Shown: positions 8,073 to 18,132, counted from the stretch's first letter. The stretch: DNA of 64,000 bases from Saprospiraceae bacterium (GCA_016714085.1 JADJNW010000003.1:372001-436000), one strand, 5' to 3'. Notes: a model not told the origin generated them from the letters alone. Program-made: numbers and translations.

Positions 8073-9872
8073 CTAATGAAAATTCCAGGTTGCTGTCAAA
8101 TCATCATTAAAAATCAAAGAACAATCCGTTCCAAATTCATATTTGCGTTCTCCTGTTTTGGGTCTTGAAATGGCTACTTTAATAGCCGTGATTCCCATTT
8201 TTGCTTTATCAGCAGGAATAATAATCAATTGAATACCAGCACCTTCCGCTATAATTTTTTCCTTAGTTGCTACTATTTTGTAGTCAAATGCGCTGAGTTC
8301 TTTTACAAATCGATCGGTTTCTTGTTTGTCCAGAGCAACTGTAATCGCTCGAATATCCTGGAATAATCGCTCCGGCTTGTAAATTCGATGTAAATACTGC
8401 TTCCTGGTGATCGTGTCTCTCTCAGGAGCAAGGTCTGCAAATCGCTGCCGCAAGTAATCACGATGCCCTTCCATCACCCAAGTGCGTAGTTGTGCTGCGT
8501 AGTCGTGATAATTAATAGTGGCTGTATAAAACCACGGAACTTCTTTATTTTCAATGGTTCTATTGCGTAAAAAATGTGTAGCCGAGGTGTCCACCTGTCG
8601 TTTCAGACGCTGGTAGATAATTTCTGATTCGCCCCATTTTTCTACGCCAAAAGCAATAGCGCTGCTGCCTTTGCTGCGATCCACGCCTACTTTTTCTTCA
8701 AATAATTCGACATAAGTATGCTCCCCAAAAAGATACATCCCTGTCCAGGATTGCCCTTCGCTTTCTACCGTTGTTTGAACTACGTTAGAAAATTCATCTT
8801 TCAAAAAGGAGGCATTCGCAATCGCTTGATAAGTTTTACTGTCAAGCACCAAATTCAAGTGATTCAAATATACAATAGGCGTTTTTTTTGCTTGCTCCCG
8901 AGCTGCTTGTACTGCATCGCCAATAGCATCAAGTGTTAACGCTGGGTCTTCCAGTTGCACATAATGACCACTGGTGTCGGACACAAGTAAATGGCCGAGA
9001 TTAGAAAGTTGACTCAAATTTTCCTGAAAAGACTGCCAAATAGCAGCTACATCTATTCCGGCTCTTTGATTCAATGCCTGAGCGCCGCGCCAATGCGGAG
9101 AGCGAGCTACTACCCACAAGGGCAAATCCTTGAATTGCTTATATTTTTTGACCTCTTCAGCACTGGCATTTAGCAAATGTTCCATTTCACTTGCGGTTGC
9201 CTCTAAATAGTAGGGTTGCTGATACAAGTAACGATAAATTTCATTAGCCTCTTTTGGCATAGCCGGATGAAGCGTATTGGTGGAAGGAGTATTTGTAGGA
9301 GGATTATTACGCAATTGATTTGCTTGTTCTCGAATTTGTTTTACTTGTTGTGGAAAGTTGCGCGGCCCGGGTAGCTGGGTTGCCATATCTTCGTGCGAAG
9401 CATCCAATAGCACTAAACCTGCCGTTTTTTGAGGATACATACCAGCAAAAGCTCTAATATGAATTCCTCCAGAGGAATGCCCTACTAACACAAAAGGCCC
9501 GGATTCATTGGCTTTTTCCAGCAATGTTTTTAAATCCTTAGCAATGTTTACGCTGGTACGAGGCTCCACACTTGAACCACTCCAACCATATCCAGCACGA
9601 TCGTAGGCACATACGCGCGTGAAAGCAGCAATCTTAGGCATCAATTTGCTCCATACCAATGAGTTATCGCCCAGACCTGATTCCAGGATTACCGTGGGTG
9701 AGCCACATCCAGTACAATACAAGTGCATAGACCGCCCGCCTATATCTACCAGGCGCCCTGGCGGTTTTGGCAAATGCGCATAAACAGAATCTGCTTGCTG
9801 GGAAGATACATTTTTAGAAAAGCAAATCAACAATAAAAGAACAAGGATAAATACTCGTGCCATTCCTATCAA
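8073..9872 (-). CDS. Secreted alpha/beta hydrolase fused to a DUF5829-like domain
   Basis: Signal peptide at residues 5-25 (MARVFILVLLLLICF; the second Met may be the start). Residues ~35-330 form an alpha/beta hydrolase with the oxyanion region ESGLGDNSLVW, CAYDRAGYGWS and the nucleophile elbow GHSSGG; a catalytic His is probable in SDTSGHYVQLEDP. From ~335 to the end is a DUF5829-type domain (PIVYLNHLNLVLDSKTY, GMYLFGEHTYVELFE, SAIAFGVEKWGES). The first domain resembles exported lipases/esterases; the second has no known activity. Stop codons of this gene and of ate are separated by only a few bases (convergent). The fusion is unusual; substrate unknown. Confidence 0.75.
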   Translation of the reverse strand: MIGMARVFILVLLLLICFSKNVSSQQADSVYAHLPKPPGRLVDIGGRSMHLYCTGCGSPTVILESGLGDNSLVWSKLMPKIAAFTRVCAYDRAGYGWSGSSVEPRTSVNIAKDLKTLLEKANESGPFVLVGHSSGGIHIRAFAGMYPQKTAGLVLLDASHEDMATQLPGPRNFPQQVKQIREQANQLRNNPPTNTPSTNTLHPAMPKEANEIYRYLYQQPYYLEATASEMEHLLNASAEEVKKYKQFKDLPLWVVARSPHWRGAQALNQRAGIDVAAIWQSFQENLSQLSNLGHLLVSDTSGHYVQLEDPALTLDAIGDAVQAAREQAKKTPIVYLNHLNLVLDSKTYQAIANASFLKDEFSNVVQTTVESEGQSWTGMYLFGEHTYVELFEEKVGVDRSKGSSAIAFGVEKWGESEIIYQRLKRQVDTSATHFLRNRTIENKEVPWFYTATINYHDYAAQLRTWVMEGHRDYLRQRFADLAPERDTITRKQYLHRIYKPERLFQDIRAITVALDKQETDRFVKELSAFDYKIVATKEKIIAEGAGIQLIIIPADKAKMGITAIKVAISRPKTGERKYEFGTDCSLIFNDDLTATWNFH

Positions 9873-9984
9873 AGTTGTGTTTAAAACTTTCGGAAAGTTG
9901 ATTTATTTTGGCGATCCTCATTTGGTAATTTTTGCTTTTTTTCGCTTTGAATGCTCGACTATTAATATTAAAATATATTACAAT

Positions 9985-11016
9985 ATGCAAGTAGCTTATT
10001 TTGAAGCTTTTCAAGCGCCAATCAGAATTGAAAAACTTTCTGACCCTACTCCTGCTGACGACGGTGTGGTAATCGAAGTTAAAGCAACTGGCATTTGTCG
10101 TAGCGACTGGCATGGCTGGATGGGTCATGATTCGGATGTAAAGCTGCCGCACGTTCCTGGGCATGAGCTTGCTGGTGTGATTATTGCACTTGGCAAGGAC
10201 GTCAAAAAATGGCAGTTAGGAGATCGTGTCACCGTTCCATTCTGTGGCGGCTGCGGCTATTGCGAGCAATGCGCAACTGGAAATCAACAAATTTGTGATC
10301 ATTACTTTCAACCCGGCTTCACCGCTTGGGGGTCGTTTGCAGAATACGTCGCTATTCGTTATGCCGATGTGAACTTAGTGAAACTGCCAGATGAATTGGA
10401 TTTTGTGTCGGCAGCGTTATTGGGATGTCGTTTTATCACTTCCTATCGAGCAATCGTTTCACAAGGTAAAGTACAACCTGGGCAATGGGTCGCGGTGCAC
10501 GGCTGCGGTGGCGTTGGGCTTTCGGCGATTATGATTGCAAATGCAATGGGCGCTCAGGTTGTTGCTGTTGACATTTCTGACGAAAAATTGGCTTTCGCCA
10601 AATCTATTGGTGCTCAGGTTGTTTTAAATGTAAAAAATATCGCAAGTATTCCAGAAGCCATAAAAACTATTACAAATGGCGGCGCGCACATATCCGTAGA
10701 TGCACTCGGTAGCACCGACACCTGTGTCAATTCAATCCTTTCTTTGCGAAAGCGTGGCAAGCATATTCAAATTGGGTTAATGACTGCTCAGCACGCTCGC
10801 CCCCCAATTCCAATGGGGCCGGTGATCGCAAATGAGCTTGAAATCCTTGGCAGTCATGGGATGCAGGCGCATCAATATCCTGGAATGCTGGATCTGATTG
10901 TTAAAGGTGTGCTACCAGTAAAACAACTTTTTAGGAAAGACTGTTACCCTCCAGGAAGCGCCGCAGGTGATGGAAATGAATAATTTTCAAGGAATTGGCG
11001 TTACTATTCCAAATAG
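9985..11016 (+). CDS. Zinc-dependent alcohol dehydrogenase (MDR family), 3' end frameshifted
   Basis: Start ATG at 9985 (MQVAYFEAFQAPIRIEKL). Catalytic zinc ligands are seen in GICRSDWHGW and GHELAG, structural zinc cysteines in CGGCGYCEQCATGNQQIC, and the NAD(P)-binding loop in GCGGVGLSAIMIANAMGAQVV. The frame runs off at 10983 with CYPPGSAAGDGNE, while the expected tail (GKTVTLQEAPQVMEMNNFQG) is one frame over: one T too many in the T5 run near 10928-10932. A second indel (AAA for AAAA near 11011) is needed to reach TAG 11014-11016; without it the frame would fuse with the cytochrome gene. Probably followed directly by the cytochrome lipoprotein gene. Confidence 0.8.
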
Positions 11017-11020
11017 TATT

Positions 11021-12418
11021 ATGAAAAGATTCGCATTAGCAATCACCCTTGTCATTTTTACAATCGCTTGCCATACCTACCGCGAACTGCCCAAATCCAG
11101 TGAATCCGGCGATTGGAAAAGCATCGAAGTGCCAAAGACGCCTCAAGAATTAAATGGAGATGCAGAGGCAGGCCTGAATTACTTGATCTACGGCGATTAC
11201 ATTGGCTCCGGCATTCCTTATGAAATGGCGAAAAAACGTTTTGGTAAAAATCAGGATGCTGTTTTAAAGCGGACTGGGGAAAACGCTCATATTCAGTATA
11301 ATGCAAATGTATTCAAAGCTGCGAACGGCGTAGAAGTGATGAATGGCAATTGTTTTGCTTGTCACGCCAGCGAATTGAACGGGGAAATTATAATTGGCTT
11401 GGGCAATAGCTTTTCAGATTATACCAAAAGCATGAATTCTTTTGTAAAGACATTATATTTTGGAGTAAACTTAAAATATAAAAAAGATTCGCCAGAATGG
11501 CAAGCCTACGAGGACTTCGGCAATTATTCTCGTGCGATGGCGCCTTATATTCAGCTCAACCAACAAGGCGCGAATCCTGCGTTCCGGCTCGCTGAAGCAT
11601 GCATGATGCACCGCGATCCGATGGACTTGACCTGGCGCGAAGAACCGAATTACAAAATCGCGGATTACCCCGTCGCTACGGACGTGCCGCCACTTTGGAA
11701 TGTAAAGAAAAAAAATGGGCTTTATTATAATGGCGGTGGCCGCGGTGATTTTACAAAATTATTATTTCAAGCCTCCGTATTGGGCATCCCTGACAGTAGC
11801 GCGGCGCGACAAGCTATTAATAATTTTAAAGATGTGTATGCCTGGCTTCGCTCTTTAGAACCACCGAAATATCCCGGAAACATTGACCAAAAGCTGGCTG
11901 CTGAAGGTAAAATAATATTTGAAGAGCATTGCAGTAAATGCCACGGCACTTATAATGAAAACTGGACCTATCCTAATAAAGTTATTGCATTGGATATAAT
12001 AAAAACCGATCCGATGTACGCTTATTATGCAAATAATTCAGGTATATCATATTGGTATAATAATAGTTGGTTTGCATTATCCGAGCCGCGCTCCTGGTTT
12101 GACATGACGCAAGGCTATATCGCGCCGCCACTCGATGGCATCTGGGCGACCGCGCCTTATTTACATAATGGTTCTGTACCAACATTGGAAGATTTACTCA
12201 ACAGCCCACAACGCCCTATCTACTGGCAACGCAGCGGGAATAGTCATGATTATAATTATAATAAAGTGGGTTGGAAATATGATATCAAAGATAAACCTGG
12301 CGGTAAATGGACTTTTGATACAACCCTGCCCGCTTACAGCAATGCCGGGCATTATTTTGGAGATAAACTGACAAAAGAAGAAAGAACAGCAGTGATTGAG
12401 TATTTAAAAAGTTTATAA
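11021..12418 (+). CDS. Dihaem c-type cytochrome lipoprotein (RoxA/peroxidase-like)
   Basis: ATG at 11021 gives a lipoprotein signal with lipobox TIAC near residue 18. Two haem sites are present, CFACH in the N-terminal third and CSKCH in the C-terminal part, and the C-terminal region YIAPPLDGIWATAPYLHNGS plus VPTLEDLL is the hallmark of dihaem cytochrome c peroxidase/RoxA-like oxidoreductases. It is probably anchored in the outer membrane or facing the periplasm and works as an electron-transfer or oxygenase-type enzyme; substrate cannot be told. It directly follows an alcohol dehydrogenase, so joint function is possible but unproved. Confidence 0.75.
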   Translation: MKRFALAITLVIFTIACHTYRELPKSSESGDWKSIEVPKTPQELNGDAEAGLNYLIYGDYIGSGIPYEMAKKRFGKNQDAVLKRTGENAHIQYNANVFKAANGVEVMNGNCFACHASELNGEIIIGLGNSFSDYTKSMNSFVKTLYFGVNLKYKKDSPEWQAYEDFGNYSRAMAPYIQLNQQGANPAFRLAEACMMHRDPMDLTWREEPNYKIADYPVATDVPPLWNVKKKNGLYYNGGGRGDFTKLLFQASVLGIPDSSAARQAINNFKDVYAWLRSLEPPKYPGNIDQKLAAEGKIIFEEHCSKCHGTYNENWTYPNKVIALDIIKTDPMYAYYANNSGISYWYNNSWFALSEPRSWFDMTQGYIAPPLDGIWATAPYLHNGSVPTLEDLLNSPQRPIYWQRSGNSHDYNYNKVGWKYDIKDKPGGKWTFDTTLPAYSNAGHYFGDKLTKEERTAVIEYLKSL

Positions 12419-12421
12419 AAA

Positions 12422-13123
12422 TTACGATTCCTTTACTTGCTTTAAAACATTTGCATAATAAGTTGAAAGCGCTTCTTCAAATTGCCGTGCAAGCACAAGT
12501 TGATACTGATATTGTTTAATGCCTTCCTTCAGCGTTTTGCCTTCCTGTGTATTGATTTCGCTCATTGCATTTTTCAAAATATCAATCGCTTTTTTAGCAT
12601 CTGTAACTGCCTCTGTTTGAAACTGATACAATCCATACAAATCCGATGAAGTTTTAAAATCCATCAAATGCAATACATCCATGCCCTGCGCATTTCGCCA
12701 GGCGATATCTGATACGCCTAAAAAATCAAAACTTAAATTCAAGTCTCCATTCCAATTGTAAAGACTATCATTAATAGCTTTTTTATCTTTTAATGTGTAA
12801 AATCCCGGAAATTTTTTCATAAAAGAATCAATCTGCGCCTGTGTAGCGATAAGATCATTTTTATCATCCAGATAGTTAACAAAAATCTGTAATGCATCGC
12901 TCTGTAATGAAATCTTTTTTATATGATTTTTAGTAGATTCAAGATTTTTTTCAATTTCGGCTATAATATGCTTGGTTGCCACCTCCAGACGCTTCTGGTC
13001 GCGCCGATTTTCCTGATAATTCGCTAAATAAAATGCAATTAATACCCCGAATAAAGTAGCAAGAAAATTAAAGAGATGATTGCCCCAATCCAGGCGACGG
13101 AGTCGTTCTTTTAGTTTTGTCAT
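12422..13123 (-). CDS. Membrane-anchored coiled-coil protein, function unknown
   Basis: 233 residues. A single transmembrane helix near the N terminus (LFNFLATLFGVLIAFYLA) is followed at once by a charged helix (YQENRRDQKRLEVATKHIIA) and a mostly helical soluble part. It resembles the small Bacteroidota family of one-helix proteins of the DUF6090 type, but I am not sure of membership. It faces the cytochrome gene tail to tail. Function not assignable. Confidence 0.55.
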   Translation of the reverse strand: MTKLKERLRRLDWGNHLFNFLATLFGVLIAFYLANYQENRRDQKRLEVATKHIIAEIEKNLESTKNHIKKISLQSDALQIFVNYLDDKNDLIATQAQIDSFMKKFPGFYTLKDKKAINDSLYNWNGDLNLSFDFLGVSDIAWRNAQGMDVLHLMDFKTSSDLYGLYQFQTEAVTDAKKAIDILKNAMSEINTQEGKTLKEGIKQYQYQLVLARQFEEALSTYYANVLKQVKES

Positions 13124-13219
13124 AGCTATTATGTTTTTATAATTTCAAAGCTTCTTTTTAATCAAATTTCATAATATCGGCATCAAAATATCATAAAAAT
13201 GAATTCTAAGCAATAAATA

Positions 13220-13447
13220 TTATTCACCAAATAGTTTTTTATTTAGTAATCTGATCGCCAGTACCCAGGGAATTCCATGCAATACAAAGTCAAACCAATC
13301 GATCAAGCCCATACCACGAGCGCCGCCCATGATCCATTTGATCTTGCCCCAGATATGTGGCTCAGGGTAAAAAGGCGCAAGCCCCAGCGTCAAGCAGAGG
13401 ACTAATACAAAGCGCCAATCGTCCAGTAATTTTTTGATCGTTGCCAA
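13220..13447 (-). CDS. Small conserved two-helix membrane protein
   Basis: 75 residues with two hydrophobic helices (WRFVLVLCLTLGLAPFYP and IDWFDFVLHGIPWVLAIRL) around a conserved PEPHIWGKIKWIMGGA loop. I recall this small protein as conserved in Bacteroidota and sometimes named only after neighbouring RND transporter genes. No catalytic motif; function unknown. Confidence 0.6.
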   Translation of the reverse strand: MATIKKLLDDWRFVLVLCLTLGLAPFYPEPHIWGKIKWIMGGARGMGLIDWFDFVLHGIPWVLAIRLLNKKLFGE

Positions 13448-13581
13448 TTTTTACGATTTTTGAGTTTGAAATGGTAAAGGGATTGAGGTAGAAGGTATAG
13501 GGACAAAGCTATATTTTTCTAAATAAGTCCCTCTAATCTCTGCCTTAATCTCTCTACTTCCTAGAACAAAATTAAAATAAA

Positions 13582-14564
13582 ATGGCAAGTTCCGCATCAA
13601 TAAAGCATCCAAAAATTATAATCGTTGATGGTCATCCCCTGAACCCCGGTGATTTGAGTTGGGAATCTCTCGAAAAATTGGGTAAAGTCAGTGTTTATGA
13701 GCATTCTACGCATGAGGAAATCTTAGAACGCGCTCAAGAAGCGGAGATTATCTTAGCCAATAAAACTGTTTTTGATGCAGAAATATTAAAGGAATTGCCC
13801 CATCTGCGCTGTATCTGTGTAACGGCAACCGGATTTAATAATATAGATATAATAAGTGCCAAAAAACATGATATACTTGTTTGCAATGTAGCGGGCTACG
13901 GCACGGATGCAGTGGCACAGCACGTTTTTGCCTTGCTTTAGAATTAACCAACGCGGTCGGAAAGCATCATGAAAGTGTTCAAAATGGGGATTGGTCACGC
14001 AATCGAGATTTTTGTTATACGTTACAACCTGTTATAGAATTAGCTGGAAAAAGAATGGGTATTTATGGCTTTGGCAAAATCGGGCAACAAGTAGCAAAGA
14101 TTGCATTGGCTTTTGGGATGAAAATATTGGCAACGCATAAACATCCGGAACGCGACGCGATGCCGGGCGTGGAATTTGTTGACTTGGAAACGCTTTTTCA
14201 AAAAAGCGATATCATTACACTTCATGTTCCGTTAAGTGCTGAAAATGAATGTTTTGTCAATAAAACTTTGCTTTCAAAAATGAAACCCAGCGCTTACCTC
14301 ATCAACACGGCTCGCGGCGGATTGATTCATGAATCGGATTTAAAAGAGGCGTTGGAGAATGATATTATTGCAGGGGCCGGCTTGGATGTGCTTTCACAAG
14401 AGCCACCAAAAAATGGTAATATTTTATTAAATGTAAAGAATTGTATCATAACGCCGCATAATGCCTGGGCCAGCCGCGAAGCGCGCCAGCGTTTACTAAA
14501 TGAAACGGTCGAAAATGTAAAAGCATTTTTAAATGGAAAGCCGAGAAATGTGGTGAACTATTGA
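13582..14564 (+). CDS. D-2-hydroxyacid dehydrogenase (glycerate/hydroxypyruvate reductase-like), frameshifted
   Basis: NAD-dependent reductase of 2-oxo acids. The first frame ends early at 13941 (VFALL then stop), and the rest (LELTNAVGKHHESV, YGFGKIGQQVAKIA, ARGGLIHESDL, DVLSQEPP, CIITPHNAWAS) lies one frame over. Adding a T to the T3 run near 13936-13938 gives AQHVFALLLELTN and a 327-residue protein of normal length. GFGKIGQ is the dinucleotide-binding loop; the catalytic Arg, Glu and His are in NTARGGL, SQEPP and TPHNAW. Probably a functional gene with a read error. Confidence 0.8.
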
Positions 14565-14585
14565 CGCTATGGATCTTTGAAATTA

Positions 14586-15188
14586 CTAGATGCTCGTTAA
14601 GCTTCGCTGACACTTTACATCCGGCAACAAGAATATCAAAAGTATCAATATACAAAACTTATTGCGCCACATCATACTTTCCACGGGCTTATCGGTGCGA
14701 AGATTATATTTAGCGTTTTGCTTTTTGTTATAATAATTTTCAATATCGCCGTCTACTTTGAAATAAATCAATTGCCCAATCGGCATACCCGCGTACACGC
14801 GCACAGGCATACTCACTGAAATTTCGAGCGTCCAGTGATTGCAAAAGCCAACGTCGCCCTTGCCAGCTGTAGCGTGAATGTCAATGCCCAAGCGCCCTAC
14901 GCTCGATTTGCCTTCGAGGAAAGGGACGGTTGTATGGGTTTCGGTATATTCTTCGGTGACGCCGAGATATAATTGATCAGGTTGTAAAACAAATCCTTCA
15001 TCGGGTATCATAAAATGCTCAATTTCATTATGTTTTCGGGCATCCAATACTTCATCTTTATATAAAGCCAGCCATTTACCTAAATGAACATCATAAGAAT
15101 TCGTTCCCAGGAATTCTCTATTATATGGTTCTATCACAATCTCCCCTTTATCAATAGCTTCCAGAATTTTTTTATCGCTTAAAATCAT
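14586..15188 (-). CDS. dcd: dCTP deaminase, with an odd hydrophobic C-terminal tail
   Basis: Converts dCTP to dUTP (or dUMP). Start chosen at ATG 15188 (MILSDKKILEAIDKGE), the family start. Catalytic/binding region HATAGKGDVGFCNHWTLEIS and trimer motif VPFLEGKSSVGRLGI are intact. The family ends at PVESMMWRNKF; here the frame runs on for 20 residues with a hydrophobic tail (CILILLIFLLPDVKCQ). If the T4 run at 14654-14657 is one base too long, the end becomes KFVY at a TGA (14645-14647), 180 residues, which is typical. dCTP deaminase plus ThyA would form the dTMP route, but thyA here is broken. Confidence 0.88.
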   Translation of the reverse strand: MILSDKKILEAIDKGEIVIEPYNREFLGTNSYDVHLGKWLALYKDEVLDARKHNEIEHFMIPDEGFVLQPDQLYLGVTEEYTETHTTVPFLEGKSSVGRLGIDIHATAGKGDVGFCNHWTLEISVSMPVRVYAGMPIGQLIYFKVDGDIENYYNKKQNAKYNLRTDKPVESMMWRNKFCILILLIFLLPDVKCQRSLTSI

Positions 15189-15260
15189 TTCATTTACCAT
15201 TTATGATTTACCATTGACCTAAGCCTATGGACATTTCTTTTGGCTGGCGAAATTACAATT

Positions 15261-17597
15261 TTAAGGCATTTTTCCAAACCATTCTTTTACAACTTGCTCG
15301 GCGGGCTTGCGATTAGGGTTGAAATCATCATTTTCTGCGCCGCGATATTCCAGATAAGAAGGAAATTTCCACCAAAAAATGCCATTGATCCATTTTTTAT
15401 TGCGAATATTCTCGAAAACGACTTCATAGCAAAGCTTTTGATGCTCACCAAAATAATCGGCGTCGCCGCTGGGTTCGTGCGGCTTGAGCCAGGGTGTTTT
15501 TACACTTTTGAATCCTATTTCTGTGAAAATCAATGGTTTACCAGATTGTTTTTGTACTTTTTCGAGCTTATCCAGGATTTTAGCAAAGCCGGTGCTCAAT
15601 TCCTCTTTTGTCGCATTCGGATTATTACTTAATGGATAATAACAATCAACACCCACATAATCAAGCGCGTCACCGAGAGGAAAATTTTCAAATTCCGCCC
15701 CCCAATTTGCAGCATAAGTAATCTTACCGCTATAAAGTCCACGTAATTTTTTTATCATAACACGCCAATCTTGTTCTCGCGCTTGAGTTGTCTTCGCTAA
15801 TTCAGTGCCAATGCAAAGAATATCTATATTCCAAATTTCCGCCAACATTGCATAATGGCGCATCCAGCGATGATAATATTCAAAAAACTGTTGCCAGTCG
15901 GCATCATTCCTCATTGCCACATCACCCGGCCAATAGCCGCGCCCCATCCATAGCTGAGGTTTGAGCATCACGGTCATGCCACGTTTTTTAGCAGATAAAG
16001 CAGAATGTACCACGCCTTCATCGTTTTCGCCGCCAGCGCTATTGCTAATGGGGATATAAGATGGTTGATTCGGATCATCCATAAAAGAATAAGGGATAAT
16101 CGAAAGTGCATTACAATTTAATTCATTTGCCTGTTTATCAATGGATTCGGTGGCTAATTTTGATAAATAACCATTAAAAATCGCGTAGCCTTCGTGTGCG
16201 AAATTGAAACCCTTGAGGTATGGCAATTTTACATCAGCTTTATTTTCAATTTTTACATTTTTTGCTTTTTGTGATAACCAATGGCGCCAATCTTTATCAA
16301 GTTGCTTGATTTCATTAATTTCCGGTTGCCAAATTTTATATTTTTGTAAAAATACTTCCCTCCCCCATCGTTCGATTAAAAAATCGGTAAATGAGGCTGA
16401 TAAACACCCGGTGACCAAAGGCGACTCGTTTTCCAGCATTTCATTATTTAATAAATCGCTCAAAGACAAGAGGTTATTGGATTGAAATAATCGTAAAGTC
16501 CAATATTCATAGCCCTTGAATTGCCATTTTTGTGTAAAGCGAACGGCTAAGCCATTTTCCAAAGCCCTGGTTTTGGGTTCTCCCAATAAATGTCTGATGA
16601 TTAATTCGTTTTCTTTACCGATCAAATTATTATGATATGCATCATTAAAAACGGTGTGAATTTCGTTTTCAATAAAATCCGCATTAGCTTGATTGGAATT
16701 ATTGATAATCAATCCTTTATCTTCTGCGGAAGCGTAGAGATTATAATTAAAAATCGGTAGCGTAGCGGTAGAGTCTATAAAATTTAAAATATTTTCTGTT
16801 GTACTTTCTATTTCTTGCGCTAAGTTTTGAATGGCGCTCGGATTGGGTGAATTTTGATGTACCAAAAAGCGATAATGTAATGTTTCTATAATGGGTTGTT
16901 CTTCACCTGTAAAATCAAAATGCACTTTTTTATCAAGCGCCCAGGTTTCGCCATCAAACATTCCCATCATTACACGCTTATTATATTGATAAATTTCGTA
17001 ATTCCAGGAAGACCAACCGAAAGAGCGCCAACCTTCGTTTGATTTATATTCTAAAAAAGATTTTAATGTGTTGTCATTTGCAGCAGTTATGATACTTACA
17101 GGCAATTTATTAAAAAGCGGATTCGGATAAAATGAAAGCATTGCAATAGTTGAAGCATCTTTAAAGATTTTATCATTAAAATTAATTTCATTATCATATA
17201 AAGTAAATGGAATTTGCCCTGCTATTTTATGTAATACCGAATTCGAATGTTTCGTACCAATTAACACAATCGCCTTGGTTTGCCAATCTTCAACGGTTAC
17301 GTCCGAGCAAGGCTTCACCTCAACAGTCGTATTTCGTGAGCGAATGCGCATATTTTTTGATAATCCGGCATAGGCATCCACAACATCAGGATTAAGGCTA
17401 CCGTAAACGATTAATATTTTTCGACTTTCGCGGAAAGCATTCATCAATTCATCGCGGGTGGGCAAGTCAGAAATATAAGCTTTTGCAGAAAGTTGTTGCG
17501 TTTGGTTGGAATCGCAATCGAGGTATAAAAAACAAGTAATAATAAAAATAAAAAAGTGAATTCGGGTCATCATGATCATTTGTGTTCTTAGACGCAA
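15261..17597 (-). CDS. GH113-like TIM-barrel glycosidase lipoprotein with an extra N-terminal domain
   Basis: Probably starts at the ATG near 17573 (MMTRIHFF), giving a lipoprotein signal (CFLYLDC). Residues ~40-440 are an uncharacterised region with a peptidase-M1-like helical look but no HExxH. The C-terminal ~310 residues match the glycoside hydrolase TIM-barrel-like family (GH113, beta-mannanase relatives): GFNFAHEGYAIFNG, IGTELAK with the likely acid/base E599, and FTEIGF with the likely nucleophile E693, plus GIFWWKFPSY. Acts outside the inner membrane. Substrate is a guess (mannan-type). No polysaccharide-utilisation neighbours are present. Confidence 0.72.
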   Translation of the reverse strand: MRLRTQMIMMTRIHFFIFIITCFLYLDCDSNQTQQLSAKAYISDLPTRDELMNAFRESRKILIVYGSLNPDVVDAYAGLSKNMRIRSRNTTVEVKPCSDVTVEDWQTKAIVLIGTKHSNSVLHKIAGQIPFTLYDNEINFNDKIFKDASTIAMLSFYPNPLFNKLPVSIITAANDNTLKSFLEYKSNEGWRSFGWSSWNYEIYQYNKRVMMGMFDGETWALDKKVHFDFTGEEQPIIETLHYRFLVHQNSPNPSAIQNLAQEIESTTENILNFIDSTATLPIFNYNLYASAEDKGLIINNSNQANADFIENEIHTVFNDAYHNNLIGKENELIIRHLLGEPKTRALENGLAVRFTQKWQFKGYEYWTLRLFQSNNLLSLSDLLNNEMLENESPLVTGCLSASFTDFLIERWGREVFLQKYKIWQPEINEIKQLDKDWRHWLSQKAKNVKIENKADVKLPYLKGFNFAHEGYAIFNGYLSKLATESIDKQANELNCNALSIIPYSFMDDPNQPSYIPISNSAGGENDEGVVHSALSAKKRGMTVMLKPQLWMGRGYWPGDVAMRNDADWQQFFEYYHRWMRHYAMLAEIWNIDILCIGTELAKTTQAREQDWRVMIKKLRGLYSGKITYAANWGAEFENFPLGDALDYVGVDCYYPLSNNPNATKEELSTGFAKILDKLEKVQKQSGKPLIFTEIGFKSVKTPWLKPHEPSGDADYFGEHQKLCYEVVFENIRNKKWINGIFWWKFPSYLEYRGAENDDFNPNRKPAEQVVKEWFGKMP

Positions 17598-17671
17598 ATT
17601 CGGGAAATTCTATTGCAAATTCAAACAAACTTGTTGAAATTGATTGATTTATAGAAGATAAAAATAAAGAA

Positions 17672-17824
17672 TCAGGTGATCGGATTATGTAATTTCAGCT
17701 TAGGAATATTTTTAAAATCTGCGATATTACGAGTTTGTAATTCGAGATCGTGAACTAAAGATCGGAGATAGTTGTACTGAGGATCAATTGAATAGATAAT
17801 AATATTGCTATCAATAATTTTCAT
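17672..17824 (-). pseudogene. Internally deleted PIN-domain (VapC-like) toxin remnant
   Basis: 50-residue frame whose start (MKIIDSNIIIYSIDP) is the N terminus of a PIN ribonuclease with its first catalytic Asp, and whose end (LELQTRNIADFKNIPKLKL) is the C terminus of the same family. The roughly 80 residues between, with the other acidic residues, are missing. ATG overlaps the antitoxin stop (ATGA), the normal vapBC arrangement. It cannot be an active nuclease. Confidence 0.75.
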
Positions 17825-18057
17825 CTTGCTTCAAATGGCAGTTCTCTATCTGCACGACCTTCTTCAAGCCAAAGTAGCATTTCATTTAAACGCGCTTCTG
17901 TCATATTAGTTACGCCAGCTTCAACAATCGCTCGTGCCTTCGCCAAATCTTCTTCTGATCGAGCCTCATCCACTACGTGAATGCCCAACCGTTCTGCCAG
18001 CATATATAATAATTCCAGGTCTTTGTCATTTTTAACTTCCAGCGTGACCGTTTTCAT
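17821..18057 (-). CDS. Antitoxin-like protein of a VapBC-type pair
   Basis: 78 residues: a short beta-strand start (MKTVTLEVKNDKDLELLYML) and two acidic helices (SEEDLAKARAIVEAG, TEARLNEMLLWLEEGRADREL). It resembles the small antitoxins paired with PIN toxins in Bacteroidota and overlaps the toxin remnant by four bases. No DNA-binding motif is obvious. With the toxin gutted it may be a relic or may buffer a related toxin elsewhere. Confidence 0.6.
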   Translation of the reverse strand: MKTVTLEVKNDKDLELLYMLAERLGIHVVDEARSEEDLAKARAIVEAGVTNMTEARLNEMLLWLEEGRADRELPFEAR

Positions 18058-18132
18058 TATAATAAAATTTGTTTTTTTACAAAACTACTTAAAAGTTCAC
18101 AAAAGTTCCAATTTCCTAATTTTATTAACCTA

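Noticed and set aside
10928..11023. Genuine fusion of alcohol dehydrogenase with the dihaem cytochrome
   Set aside because: The cytochrome has its own lipoprotein signal at ATG 11021; the joined frame arises only from a homopolymer indel.
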